A stretch of DNA of 64,000 nucleotides from Microvelia longipes (GCA_018340805.1 JACMZG010001914.1:51078652-51142651); one strand, 5' to 3'. Shown: positions 45,860 through 59,280, numbered from the stretch's first letter. A program made the numbers and translations. The notes: a model not told the origin generated them from the letters alone.

Positions 45860-46500
45860 GTTCTCATGCCGGGCGAATTTCCTTTGGAATGCGTGCTTCT
45901 AATCTTATCAATTAACTTTATCTTCCACCTAATGGTTTACAACTTGTGGTGTAGCATTACTAATCCTTACTCAATTTATCCGATTTTTAAGGGACATGCG
46001 CAGAATTATTTCGTGAGTTAGAGTACTTCCAACATTCATTTAACCAAACAAATAACAAATAAATCATTTAAAATAAAAATTTACTATAAAATATCAAAGC
46101 GATATGCCTGGGACTTGAACCAGCAACTTCTTAAATACAAGTCAGTTCCTTTTCCACTGAGCCATACTGTACTGTACGTGTTAAGAACTCTAATTTAATT
46201 ATTGAAGCTCTACAATATATTACGTAATCTTTCAATAATGCATTTTTTTAGTTTATGGCGCAGTTTAGAATATCCATGTATTTTACCTGATTATTCTGGT
46301 TTTTTTTATGTTTCATAAATTGGTTTTATTCAAATTCTTCCCTAGATAAACAGATAAAAACGTCGCATTATTTATTTTTTGTCTTCACATTAATTTTTAG
46401 TTTTTCGACCCTTGGTTAAAAAATTGGTGGACCGAAAAGTGTGGTCGTATTGACTCCGGGCGAATTTTATTGACCTCTGTGCTTCATAAAACATATTAAA
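45860..46500. repeat. GGGCGAATT family fragments around a tRNA-like block
   Basis: 45868-45902 (TGCCGGGCGAATTTCCTTTG, GAATGCGTGCTTC) and 46430-46490 (ACTCCGGGCGAATTTTATTG, CTCTGTGCTTCATAAAAC) are two same-direction fragments of the family centred at 60199-60906. A tRNA-like block at 46093-46172 lies between them. Confidence 0.6.
46093..46172 (-). mobile_element. tRNA-like block, decayed
   Basis: On the minus strand: ATGGCTCAGTGGAAAAGG (A-box) and CTGGTTCAAGTCCCAGGC (B-box perfect to consensus, short T-stem). The anticodon arm and acceptor stem do not fold convincingly, so a SINE head or dead tRNA is likelier than a working gene. A lone B-box with poly-T (GGGTTCGAGTCCTCCCC, then T9) sits on the + strand at 46613-46640. 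Confidence 0.5.
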
Positions 46501-46664
46501 AGAACTTTTAATATGTTTATATCGTATTAAATATATGAATCCCTAATTTTACAGTTCTGTTTAATAGTTCATTCACGGAGTTAATGATTTCATAAATATC
46601 TGGTTTTCAAAAGGGTTCGAGTCCTCCCCAAGTTTTTTTTTACTTAATTTAATACTTATACAAA

Positions 46665-47738
<1,074 letters not shown>

Positions 47739-49682
47739 TATATTTGAAGTTGAGTTTATTCGATTAATTTAACCAATATTTAAAGAGTTAAGAAACCAAT
47801 AAAATGCTAAAAATGTAAAGTAATAAATTAAAGATTTTAAGATTGAATTAAAAAGCACTTAAAACTGATCCGTTTAAGCCTAAATGTTTTCTTTCCAATT
47901 GTAAATTTTCCATTGAAATATTTACCCTAAAAGTGTCCTTTTTATTGCTTAGCTTTTCAGAGTAACCCTCTTTTTTAAAAAAAAAAATAAATCTTAGTAA
48001 AATGTTTTTTTAAAAAAATTATAAAAGCATATTAAGTTTTTTGAAAGCACTTAAAAGTTTTTTTTTTTCATAAAGAATATTTTTATTGGATTTCTCTTTT
48101 CTATTTTTATTTAATATTTTCTTATTATTGATTAGAGGAGATTCCCAAGATATATTTTCTGTTTTCTTTGGAATATTTTTGCCTAGGTATATTGGGCTTA
48201 AAATATTCTTATTCAAGCCCTCGAGGGAAATCATACATCTGATATTCTAGCCCTTACCAACTTATACCTGGGTCCTTTTCTTTGCCTAGTTTCCTTTTTA
48301 ATACTTATATGTATATATTCCAAAAAAAGTTTACTCTAATAAAACCTGCTGTCTGGCTCTAGTCTATCATAAAGATTTAATGTTAGATTCACGGATTGCT
48401 TGGCTCTGATTCAATATTTACTAGTTATATCTTGCATTCTTAATATTAGATCAGAAGTTTATCTCTGAAAATTTATAAACAGAATTTCTTTAGGAAAACC
48501 TTATTTACTACCAAAAATAAGTTTGATAACATTCAATTTTAAACGACGATCTTATTCGCTATTTTTTTTAACGTTGGTCTAAGTATAGAGATATATACTA
48601 AAGGGTGCATTGCCTATCTCAATACATTGAAAGGCCTGAAACATCGTTTGGGGCTCTCACGGGCTCTCTGTAACCTCATTAAAACCTCCTTCAAGAGTGA
48701 GTTCAGGTTATTATAAATCAATAGTTTTAGGCTTTCCGCACATTGTTTATGTTTTGATTTGTATATTTAACGTTCTTCTATATAAGTTACAGTAAATTGT
48801 ACTTGTTATTTGATTATATTTTTAGCGAAGGTAGTCAAGTTACTTTTTCGATGTTTCAAAATTCAGCCAATAGAGCCCCTCTACTAATAATATCTCTATG
48901 GGTCTAAAACCAAAAATCACATTCCCTTAGCATACGAGACCAGACTTTATCCAATAACTACTCAAGTCTGTCCTACACTACTATTCCTCCGTAATCTGGG
49001 GATTACAACTAAGAAGATAGACTTACTGTGATTTACTCTGTCATAACTCAAACTATACTTTAGGGACTTCTGTCGAAAGTACTTTCCAAAGAGCTTCATG
49101 ATCTATAATAACATTACTAGTACTTTATTGGTGACTACACACAAATAAGATTACGTCGTTGCAAGACTAAACCTGTGCATTGCAGGTTTGCCGATAATGA
49201 AAATTCCCCCGTTGACACTACATTTATATTAGCAAAGATATTATTGATATTTCGCTATTATGGGTTGTATTTTAAAGTCATCAAAAATTCTGGCGCAGCA
49301 GTCCGAATGTCGTGCGAATTTTTTTTTGGACTTTGTGTTTCTGTGCTTATAAACCCATTTATTGATCCTCAACAATATATAAACATTCTTGATCAGGAAG
49401 ACACCCCCCCCCCACCATTCATAAAATCTTTCTCCCCCCATCATGACCCTAACCTCATAACCTCCTTCTTTTGAAATTCGCCAAAACCGCTGATGAGACA
49501 AGCATATTGTGCTTAACCCATTTATGAACCCTGATTTTACTATAAGTTTCTAAATGTTTGACTAGAAAGAACATATGCCCAAATGCCAGACTACGGGTCT
49601 CTGCACTCAAAATTATAAGGCAAAAACGTATAGGTCTATTTATATCTATGTATGTTAAGAGTTATAAATATTTGCTAAAGCC
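47739..49682. other. Mostly unassigned stretch
   Basis: A fragment of the GCGGTGGTCC family (ATTCTGGCGCAGCAGTCCG, GTCGTGCGAATTTT, TGTGTTTCTGTGCTTATAAA) is at 49286-49355, with a C9 run at 49405. A- and T-rich tracts fill 47960-48080. No exon is recognised. Confidence 0.5.
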
Positions 49683-49772
49683 TGGCTCATTTAGGGTTAG
49701 GGGTCTCTTACGAGTGTCTGACATCACACAGGCTCGGAACCACTGGCTTAATGTCCCTTTCGAAAGACTCAA
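49683..49772 (+). repeat. Partner of the 39460 repeat
   Basis: GGGTTAGGGGTCTCTTACGA, CACACAGGCTCGGAACCAC and GGCTTAATGTCCCTTTCG match 39465-39555 in order at about 75% by eye. Confidence 0.6.
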
Positions 49773-51046
49773 GTAAATAATTCAAACCTTCCCATGAGAT
49801 TAATTGAATGTATGTTATTCTTAGAACTACAGAACATTAGGCAGAGATTCTGAGACAGTACAACTAGATCATATTGCCCACTCAACAAATAAGTAATTGA
49901 GCTGGTTCGGGAACTTCCTGAATAAAAACTGATGTAAATTTGACTCATACTGTCAAATACAAATCACATCCCAATGTGGATAAAAAATATTTCTCTACAA
50001 GAACTTTTGTAGAGAAGTCTCTACAATAACTTGGTATTTTTCCTTTTATCGTCTTTAAAAAAAACCCCTCATGTAGCAGGCTAGAACCCGTTTTTGAAAC
50101 TCGCCAAATATTATAGTAAATCGCATTTTAATTAAAATACAATAACCCAATTAAAATATAATTTTGTAAAATTATTTATAGCATCCTTTTAAATAAAAAA
50201 GATTAAAAGAAAATAAAAGTAAAAAAAAAGAAAAAAAATGTAATTATTGTAAATTACAACATATTTTTTTAAAAGATAAAAGTTTAACGTAATAAAAACA
50301 CTAATATAAAAATATCTTTATTTTTTTCTAAAAGGTAGCATTCCATTTTAAATTACATTAAAAAATTCCGACTGATTTTCATTTGTTTTAATTAGAGTTT
50401 TATTTATAGCTAACAAAGCAATCATTAGTGAGGGCAATTTTCAGGATCATCCTTTAAATAGGGCAAAAGTTACCCAGAATTTTTATAAATCTCAAATAAA
50501 ATAAGAAACTTTGTCTATTGCTACATTTTGGGTTAAACTTTGTCAGCCGAAAGTTTTCAGATTATTTTAGTGGAATTTTTTTCCACTAAGTGCCATCAAC
50601 GTCCATCTTTTTTACTCACTTGGGTCCACTTAAGGCTTTTCTATTTCTTTTTATTTACTTAAAACTTTTTTCCCTTTTTTTTAAATCCATCTTTTTTTTA
50701 AGTTTAAGAAAATAAGTTTGTAGTAGTAAACTTTCACAGAAAAAATCTTGGGGAAATAAAGATTATAAATAAATTGAACAAAATGGAAAAAAAACTTTTT
50801 TAAGTAAATTTCGTATAAAAAAATAAGTTTAAAAATTGTACCATGAGAAAACTCAATTATTAGTTTATTTTTTAGTTTATTATAAAGAAATAAAAAATGA
50901 TAAATACATTTTTAAAATATATTCGAACCATTTAAAATGTATTTAAACCATTAAGTTTAAGTTGATAAACTCATACACGATAAATATAAACAAAATATAT
51001 AAAACCAGGCTTATCATTTTAAGACATCCCAAAAACGAGGCCTTTA
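49773..51046. other. Unassigned, very AT-rich stretch
   Basis: 50160-50950 is dominated by A-runs and T-runs. No gene or named repeat is recognised. Confidence 0.45.
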
Positions 51047-51333
51047 CTTACCTCTATTGCTTGTTCCATACTTTGCTTACCCTCTATGGCTTGTTCCATA
51101 CCTTGCTTACGCTTTTTAGTTTGTTCCATACTTTGCTTACCCTTTATGGCTTGTTCCATAATGGCTTATTCCATACTTTGATTACCCTCTATGGCTTATT
51201 CCATACTTTGCTTACCCTCTATGGCTTATTCCATACTTTTCTTACGCTTTTTAGTTTGTTCCATACTTTGCTTGCCCTCTATGGTTTGTTCCATACTTTG
51301 CTTACTCTCTATGGCATGTTCCAAACTCTATTC
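51047..51333. repeat. 30-bp minisatellite
   Basis: About ten units of CTTACCCTCTATGGCTTGTT plus CCATACTTTG. Two unit types alternate: CTCTATGG and CTTTTTAG cores. One unit is internally shortened near 51147-51165. Because 30 is a multiple of three, a 124-codon frame with a 10-residue period is open; it has no other support as a gene. Confidence 0.95.
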
Positions 51334-53025
51334 TAACTTAAATACTTTAATGATAACTGTGTTGTTACCCGAAGAAAAGGATTGTACGCTTAATAGTTTT
51401 AGTCAAATTTACGGAGATAAAACATTTTTCTTTTAATCATAATTATAAATCAAGTTTTTTTTTATTGTTTAAAAACGCAACTGTTTAGTAAAAAAGCATA
51501 TTACTTTCTTCGTTTCCTGAAATACTATTATTAGCATATAGAAAAGTATAGGTTTGACCCTAATATCCGAAACCAAGATATTATCGTAATCATCCTTTCA
51601 AGGACTTTTATGACGATTTAAGTAGTGATTTGAAATAATGTCTGTGTCACGCATAATTATTCTGTATTCACGCTAGAGTGGCTTTGGTTGGCACAAACTA
51701 GACTTAGACTATACCAACTTAATTTGCTGTGACGAAAAATGTATCAAAGGCGTAAAAAATCAAAAATATTAACATCAATTTTTGATCCAATAAATTTTAT
51801 TTTTTATAAATCAGTTTGTCCTGGGGTATGACTTGATTTCGTGGCATGGTATTTCGGCTAAATCATTTGGTCGGTTTTTGTTAATGAACAAATAAAAACG
51901 TAAAAAGTGAACATACATACATAATGAATGTTTATGTGCACTTATCATTTAGATTATTTTGCTTAGTGAAACCAACTTTATTTTATTTTGTAGGATCTAC
52001 TGGTGCTGAAATTTAACATTCGATCAAACTTTGCTTACCCTCTTTGGTTTTCCAAAAGATAAACACAATAACTCTTTATGTTCAAGCAAAAGATCGCCCA
52101 ACCAAAACTAAGCATTAACTAAATGCGAGATCTAATACACATTAATACTTCAGATATTTTATCCTTCAGTATTTTAACATTTAAATTTAATAACTAAGTC
52201 CCAAAATGATAGCTTTTTGATTAATGAAATATTAGTTATAACGCCTTAGCTAAAGTACTTTATCGTTTTAGTGACAAGAAACGAAATTCACTTCTTAATA
52301 GTTTTATCTCAATATTTTTTAGCCAAAATTTTTAAAAAGACATTTTTTAAAATGAACTCATAAATTTTAACTTAAACCTAAAGTTTATTTCAAAGTAAAA
52401 TTTAAGTTGAACTAAGGAAACTAAAACTTTTTTCTTATTAATCCAGAAAAGGAATTTATCATTTAAATTACTATGATATACGTGACTCCAGAAAATACTG
52501 AGCTTAATAATCAGTATCATTTTGGTAGGTTTCAGAAACTCAAAAAGTATTGGAATAAAACTTCAAAATTCTGATCGCACGCTCGGAGCCGAGTGACAAT
52601 AGCTTCTTTCAAAATTGGCTTCAAAATTTCTTCTTATTCTTTCGAATCGTCAACAAACTTGAAAAGAAACTTGTCGACTTATTCTTGTTTCAAGTATTGT
52701 TATGAAGATTGTTTTTTGGACGAGAACAATTCTTCTTCAAGTATCTATAGAATTTTATAAGTCTTGTAAAATTTCCTTGTGGAAAATTTTTTGAATTTTT
52801 CTTTTCGTTGTATAGAAGAAGTTTATCTTTTGTTCATAATGACTTTTAAACGATTTACTTTCTCAGTTGGAATGTTGGTTCTTAAGTATCTTCATTTTTA
52901 GAGCTTCTTACCGATGTTATTGATATAGTGGCAGATCAGTAGCTTCAAAATAAAAGAGAGTTTCTCCTCTAATTTGTATAATTGACATAGACAGCTTTCA
53001 ATCATAACAGATTGTCATCAATGCC
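51334..53025. other. Unassigned AT-rich stretch
   Basis: No exon is recognised; I searched here for the next Beat exon without success. CTTTGCTTACCCTCT at 52029-52043 is an isolated echo of the 30-bp array. Confidence 0.4.
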
Positions 53026-53345
53026 GGCGAGCAGCGAAGAATAGAGTCAGGAGACAGCTACAAACCTCTAGACAAAACTGTAACCGCTGTCTCCTGATTC
53101 TTTTTTTCGCAGCTCGCCGGCACTGATGATGATCTGTAAAGATTAAAAGCTGGCTATGTCAAATATCATCATTAGAGAAGAAACTTTTTTATTCAATTAC
53201 TTGAAACTCCACAACTCATTTTTCCTTATAACTACAGTAGCTTAATAATCAATACGAAAAAGCCTCTCCACAAAGTTAATTTAATAAAATTCAAAACCGG
53301 CTTTCAAGCTAAACGGTCATCATCAGTGCCGGAGAGAAGAATATA
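53026..53345. mobile_element. Palindromic element of the CATCAGTGCCGG family
   Basis: ATCAATGCCGGCGAGCAGCG at the left faces CGCAGCTCGCCGGCACTGAT at about 53114. Inner arms are AGTCAGGAGACAGC / GCTGTCTCCTGA. A second unit follows (CTCTCCACAAAGTTAATTT, CGGTCATCATCAGTGCCGG at 53325). Related fragments are at 29385 and 11335. Confidence 0.78.
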
Positions 53346-53789
53346 TAGATGTAGGTGAGTCTCATGATATCATGATTATTGATTATTGTAATACCCTCCA
53401 CCTACGCTTTACCTTAATAACGTACAGTAGCTTGTTTTACGGCAAGCTACCGTACGAGGCACGGTGTTGGAGTGAGAGAATGTGAATCGCGTAAGACTTA
53501 CATGTCTCTTACGCTGTATGTGATATGCATCCTTGAGTCAGATTTATAAAGTAAAAATAGACCGAAAATTTGTACTTGAATAATTTTAAATAACCGAATT
53601 TAAAATTCAAAAATAACTCATCCAAGTCGTCTTGTAACTGGTTACGCTGAGAATTATTTTTAGGGCGCCCAGTGGTTGTAGTGACACGTGGGAAGAGGCG
53701 ATTATTACCTAGTTCTTTTTGGCAAAATCCCAAGATAGTTGTGTCCCATTTCTTAAAATTTAGACCTTCTCAAGTTTTCCTTACTTACT
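53346..53789. other. Unassigned stretch
   Basis: Contains a small palindrome AGTAGCTTG...CAAGCTACCGT near 53425-53452. No gene is recognised. Confidence 0.4.
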
Positions 53790-53925
53790 TCTTAAGGGAC
53801 TTTAAGCTTCTTGAAAGCTTTCTCAAGAAGGCCTTAAAATTTCCTTAAGGCATCCTTAAGGAAATTTTTTTAAAGGCCTTTAAGGTTAAGGAACCTTAAA
53901 GGCTTAAGGTTCCCTGAATACAGGG
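53790..53925. repeat. Dense self-complementary CTTAAGG cluster
   Basis: CCTTAAG/CTTAAGG and AAGGCCTT-type 6-8 bp words occur more than a dozen times in 135 bp, many in inverted pairs (CTTGAAAGCTTTCTCAAG, TTTCCTTAAGGCATCCTTAA then GGAAA). The cluster could form several alternative hairpins. It resembles no known element. Confidence 0.8.
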
Positions 53926-55887
53926 CCTAAATCTATTATTGAGAGCCTAGGCGTGGCCTTGCAAATGTTCCTACTACCTTCTCATACACCTTACTCTTAA
54001 CGCAGTTAAATACCTTGACACAGCTGTCCTTTAGAGCACAAATTTCCACCCCTGAATTCTGGTTATTGCTAAGACCAAATAAGCCTTACTACATTCCGTA
54101 TTTAGATTAAAAATCTGGGAACAATAAGCTATAAGTTAGACACTTCTAAGTTTAATAAAATTTAATCATTATCATGGCCATTTAATAAAGTTACTAAAAG
54201 GATTCTACATTTTGTCAAATTTCCCCAGATTTATTTAGGGTAAAGTATCTTCAGTGATTACTTTCCATCATATATTATCAGGAAATAATCAGCGATTACA
54301 TTTCACCATCCATCAATTATACGTCCCTTTCAAAAGGATGATTTAAGCAGAATTTTCCTCCCCTTCATAGTAATATAAATATAATAATACTTACTTCATA
54401 AGTACTTACTTCATAATTATTTATATTACTTACTTCATAAGTAATATAAATAAGTTTACTCTGTAGCGCACAACGCGAAAACCCTGACCAGGGCAACATT
54501 TTTGGCAATAAGCAATAACAATGCTCATTATTCAATGTTCTAAGCATTGTAGTCATGATTTGTAAATAATTTCGTTATATGATGATTTTGAGTTTTCCTG
54601 TGTTTTTCATATATATTTGCATAATTACTTTGTAATATGATTCTTGAAAAACTTTCTTGTTCTAAGTAACCAAATATGTCTTACTTTTCTTTCTTAAAAT
54701 AGCTTTATCAATTTAAAAGAGATTCTTTTGTATCAATTTCATAATTATTATCTTTTTTGCGGTTTTAATTTCACTCTCTTAACTATGAATAAAATATAAA
54801 ATAACTTCTTATATCTTAATACATTGTGTACCAAGGATGTTAAATAGATTTTTTCCGTAGCGACTTATTCATTTTAAAACCAAATAAAGTTTCTTCGAAT
54901 GTAGTTTTTTAATGTACAAGTTTTATCGAAGTTCATTCCATGTGCCAATGCAGTTTGGGATGCAATGCAATATGTTTTAAATATTTACAGAAACCAATTT
55001 AAGGTCATAAAATGTTTTCAGGTCTGAAATTAAATGAAAATTACCTAATTAGGACGCTAGTCAAATTTTTCCCCACCTTAAGTAGTTCCGCTTGGATGAA
55101 TTCTATTATGCCGCAAGGCTCTAAAGGGTTTTATCCAGTGAGAATTCGCCGGAAGGTTTCAATCTATAAATAAAACGATATCAAAGAGAAAAGATATCTG
55201 TTGGAGATCATAAAGCTCTTTAAGTCAAAAGTCTCCTCGTTTTCTTTACCTAACGTTTTCTAAAGCTAAGTAGTATTATAATATACGTAAAAAACTTTTT
55301 TTCTATTTTCTAAATTTAGAAAATAATAAAAGTTGTTCGAATACGCGCAACACGTGTTCGTTGTGTACACAATTTCGCGCTCTATTTCGTAGCATATCAA
55401 GTAGAAACGTTCCGAACTTATTCCCAAGAAAAAACATTCCTTGTAGGAAAATGCATGGGAATATTTCCTTTATTCTCGGATAAACGGAAAAAATCAAGAC
55501 GGGATTTACAAAAATGTGTCTTATAGGTAAGGAAAGCATGAGATACTTGACTCGCATCACTGCAATAAATCTTCTGAAATATATGAAAAATAGCTCCCGG
55601 GAAATTCATATTGAAAAGTGAAAGAAATAACTGAGATGATATTGAGTTTTAAATTGCCAGAAAATCAACTCAACAAGTCCGTTTTAAATAAATTTATTAG
55701 GTAATAACATTTTCCTTTAAAGTTTTTCTGTTAGTAAGTATATTTGCTTCTTAATTTCTCATTGTGATCTTCTTCAACAAAGTTTCTAAAGACGAAGGAT
55801 TTTGGTTTTTCAATTTTTATAATTTACTTTTTTAGTTTCTTTAGACCCGAAGATGATGAAGCAAAATGTAGTTTTCGTTACAAATTA
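53926..55887. other. Unassigned AT-rich stretch
   Basis: Short tandem TACTTACTTCATAAGTA-type repeats lie at 54385-54445. GCCGCAAGGCTCTAAAGGG at 55111 is an isolated end fragment of SINE family N. No exon is recognised. Confidence 0.45.
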
Positions 55888-56272
55888 TGGATCAGTTCCC
55901 AGATGAAGCATTGCATTTTGCTTGTTACATTTCCTTGTTGTCCCTTGCACAATTATAATGTGTCAACTATTCATGTTTTGCAAAACTCGGTAGTATCAAA
56001 TGATATATGTTTTTCTTGGCAAGCATGATGGCGGTAAGAGAGTACCGCTCCGTCTCTGGGTAAATACTTCACATTATATTCTTCAGAATTTTAATTCATT
56101 GTCAGAGTGAGTTCAGGCTCTGTCGGCGCCCTGATGAGTTAGACGTAACGAAACAGAGTGGGACATGACATTATGTCGAGCCATCAATGATGACAAATGT
56201 TGAATGATAGAACGGTTCCCAGGTGTAGCATTGCATTTTGCATGTTACATTTCCAAGGTGTCTCTCGCACAA
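55888..56272. mobile_element. Long-TIR element (family G) copy 3, joined fragments
   Basis: 55888-56008 is one complete arm (CAGTTCCCAGATGAAGCATT, GCACAATTATAATGTGTCAA, GCAAAACTCGGTAGTATC, AAATGATATATG). 56023-56272 then repeats the interior and another same-direction arm (GGTAAGAGAGTACC, GGCGCCCTGATGAGTTAGAC, AGGTGTAGCATTGCATTTTG, GTCTCTCGCACAA). Two right ends in the same direction mean either a nested insertion or recombination between copies. The interior is nearly identical to copy 1. Confidence 0.8.
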
Positions 56273-57281
56273 GTAGTACTAAGTAAAATTTAATTCAGAA
56301 CTTAGTATAAGTATTCACTTTTGTATCATCTGCTTCACTCCAAGTTTACATCAGATTAATTGTGTAAAGAGCAAAGAGGATGGTCGGTACTTAGATGGAT
56401 GACCTCTAGACATATTACTTAACTGAAATGTTATTCTTCCATTTTCGAGAGTAATAAAATCAAATTTTGTAAGATATACTCCTTACACGATATAAATATG
56501 ATCCTTATTTATCATATAATGTAATAAGTATATAAATCATATATTGCAATAAAATATTAAATATAAATACACTTAAAATAAATAATCATATAATATCATA
56601 AGTATATAAAGTACAAACGATATAACATAAGATATTATTATTATGAAATTTTAATAAAAGTTTCGCTGTACGATGTTTGTTCTTTTTTTTTGTTTTTTAT
56701 TTATTGTAAGCGTTCAAATATTTATAGAAAAAGGATGGATATATAAAAAAAAAATACTTGGTACATTTTCAAAATGATTTTTATTTTCCCGTGAAAGTCA
56801 TTCTTTTACCATTTTTTGTTGTTAAGACTTTACGTAAAAAAAGGAGGAAACGAATAAAAAATACAATAGAGGATCTAACTTGGATAGGTGACTTAAAGAA
56901 AGTCTTTGAATTTTCACCAAAGGGTCTGAAAAAACGGCTTGAGTGTCCTGAATATTTATTCCCAGCCCTTAGAAATAAAAAAAAATCAGTTACAACCATT
57001 TCATTCCTGCTTGTAAACTTTGCCGTTTTATTTTTCGTGGTTTCAACTGTTTGTTTTTTAGCATATTTTCTTCTTTTATATTATATTTTATTATAAGAAA
57101 GTTTAGAAGTATGGGGGGGGGGCGCGATTTCCATAATGATTGTATAAGTTTTAATAGACTGAATATTGTTGTCATTTTGGTTTTGATCCCAATCCAAAAA
57201 AAGATGTTGAAAGTTTTTATAATTTTGTTTTGGAAGTTGTAAGAAATAAGATTTTTTAAACTTTTTACTTACTGCGCAATA
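56273..57281. other. Mostly unassigned stretch
   Basis: A 5S-like fragment (AGGATGGTCGGTACTTAGAT, GGATGACCTC) at 56378-56406 is another family H trace. A 112-codon open frame at 56758-57096 with a hydrophobic C-terminus shows no family resemblance. Confidence 0.4.
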
Positions 57282-58089
57282 TACAGTACACGTCACTAAC
57301 AAATGGGGGATGTTATGTTGCTTTTACGCTTCGTATATTTAAAAATATAACTTATAGCTTTGCGATCGTTTTACGTAAACAAACATATGTCAATAAATAC
57401 AAAATATTTGTTTTATAGTACGACACACGGCTAAAATCAGTTGACAGCGTGGGAAAATAGTGTTAAGGAACCAATAAGGTTGGCCTGATTTGAAATTGAG
57501 GGCGGGGTTTTAAGTCCAGGACTAACCTTGTCAAATGTGGAGGCTCCTTCGCATTGTCAAATGTGGAGGCTCCTTCGCATTGTCAAATGTGAAGGAGCCA
57601 TTACACATCAAAATGTGTTTGCTCCACGCTGTCAAATGATTATAGCCGTGTGTCGTATTATAGACATCTTAAACCGAGGGGGGGGGGGGTACCTTAAATG
57701 CTAATAAGTTTCGTAAAAATTTGTAAATTAAACCAGGGGTTAGTTCAACTTATGGACTAACCTCGGTAGCTTTCCAAAAATTTCCGATTATATTTTAAAG
57801 TTTAAATTTACGTAAACCATTGCAACTATTGGTTCTGACAATTACATTTATTGCAATATAGATTGCAATAAGAGGAATGTGATTCAATTCGATGCAAACA
57901 AACCAAACGCATTCGGTGGTTATGACCTGACTCTATTTTATGAAAGACATGTGACGTCATTGTCCATCATGTCAATGATTTTTCGTTCATTCAAGTCGGT
58001 ATAGGCGGATGAAAATGCTCTATGTATTCCTGTAATACTTATAGTGCCATTTACAGTACACGTTACTAACAAACAGGGATGTTATGTTG
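57282..58089. repeat. 38-bp direct repeats bracketing 730 bp
   Basis: ACAGTACACGTCACTAACAA followed by ATGGGGGATGTTATGTTG (57283-57320) recurs at 58052-58089 as ACAGTACACGTTACTAACAA plus ACAGGGATGTTATGTTG. The bracketed part contains the 239-bp TIR element, a G10 run (57679) and no gene. Confidence 0.7.
57419..57657. mobile_element. 239-bp TIR element with 6-bp TSD
   Basis: Ends TACGACACACGGCTA and TAGCCGTGTGTCGTA are perfect inverses. The match continues more loosely inward (CAGTTGACAGCGTGG / CCACGCTGTCAAATG). TTATAG flanks both sides exactly (57413-57418, 57658-57663). Inside, a 26-bp unit (TGTCAAATGTGGAGGCTCCT plus TCGCAT) is tandemly repeated 2.7 times at 57529-57599. The superfamily is uncertain. 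Confidence 0.85.
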
Positions 58090-59223
58090 TAACAAAACAA
58101 AGCCTGACTATAACCTAATATGAAAACAAAATCATTCATAATAACCCTTCAATTGAATCACCTTACAAACTCTATTAGCTTGTAATGCAATAACAAAATG
58201 ATCATTCTTTTCGTTTCTTATGACAATCTAAGTATACTGTTGTCATACAATGGTTTAAGAACCATTATATGACAACACCAAGGGAATGATAAGTCATTCC
58301 CTTGGCGGCTTGGTGCCATAACTGTATATTGGTGACGTCATTTGTTTACAATTTATCAATAAAATTTCACGTAAATATTTCATTATTTTTTGCCTGTTTT
58401 GTCTTCAATTAAGTGAAATAGATTTAAAATAAGATGTAATTATTATCTATCGCATATATTCTTTAAATATCTGTGTTGTAAATATCTGTTTGTAGGGTGC
58501 ATTCGATAGGGGTTGTAGAGGAGTGGGGAGTCTCTAATCATCCTCTAAAGAGGCCTTTACTAGGAGAATAGTTATGGTACTTAATAGAAACCATCATACT
58601 TACAGAGCCCTTATAACTGAGTTATTTTACCTAAGTCCTTCCTCTCAGTATCCTCAGTAGAATAAAGTCTCTTTATCCTACACTATACTTCTGGCTGAAA
58701 AAGCTAAACCCAATCTTCTAATATCATGTTTGCAAAAAATGATCTGTTGTGGGTATGCTTGTAATCGCACTCATATCAAGTGCTATCATGCGAATAAAGA
58801 ATGATCAGAACGCTGCGCCCCCTCTACTGGTTAGAATATTTGGTTTTATGTAACTGATAGACGGATGTGAAAATCAATATCAAAGTGAACAGAGGACTAT
58901 TGTCTCAGTAAATATTTCTAGAAATTTCAAACTTTGTATATACTCATCGCACAAAGACTCTATTCAACCGTTATGGATTCAAAAACCTGTCCTCTATAGC
59001 CTTTATGCAACTTGAAGTTAAAGGTAAAGGTGTCATATGAGCCTCGTATTACCTCTGACTATGGCTTTAATATTACCTCTTGGAAATTGCTCTAAACATA
59101 CTGGTTTACTTTACCCATTCCTAGCTTGTTAGTAACAAGGTAACGAATATGAATCCAAACATTATCTTATATTTAAAAGTTACGTTTTAGCGAATTTCCT
59201 TTGGAAATTCGCCTAATGGGATA
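58090..59223. other. Unassigned stretch
   Basis: An inverted pair ATACAATGGTTTAAGAACCA / TGACAACACC-type near 58240-58280 and CCAAGGGAATGATAAGTCAT followed by TCCCTTGG (58279-58306) form a clear hairpin. No gene is recognised. Confidence 0.5.
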
Positions 59224-59280
59224 GGCGTCATGGCGGAATTCGAACCTCGGACCACGACACAAATCCGTTTCAGAGGTCCC
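59190..59280 (-). repeat. tRNA-like/GGGCGAATT mixed fragment
   Basis: GCGAATTTCCTTTGGAAATTCGC is a short palindrome at 59191-59213. Then, on the minus strand, GGACCTCTGAAACGG and GAGGTTCGAATTCCGCC (B-box-like). The same B-box context (TTAGGTTCGAATCTG, AAGGTCCC) is near 19440-19470. Confidence 0.5.

Noticed and set aside
50962..51336. 124-codon frame with a 10-residue period
   Set aside because: The 30-bp minisatellite is a multiple of three, so the frame stays open. No signal peptide, splice sites or recognisable fold.
56758..57096. 112-codon frame with hydrophobic C-terminus
   Set aside because: Lys- and Phe-rich composition expected in AT-rich noise; overlapping minus-strand frame of similar quality; no family resemblance.
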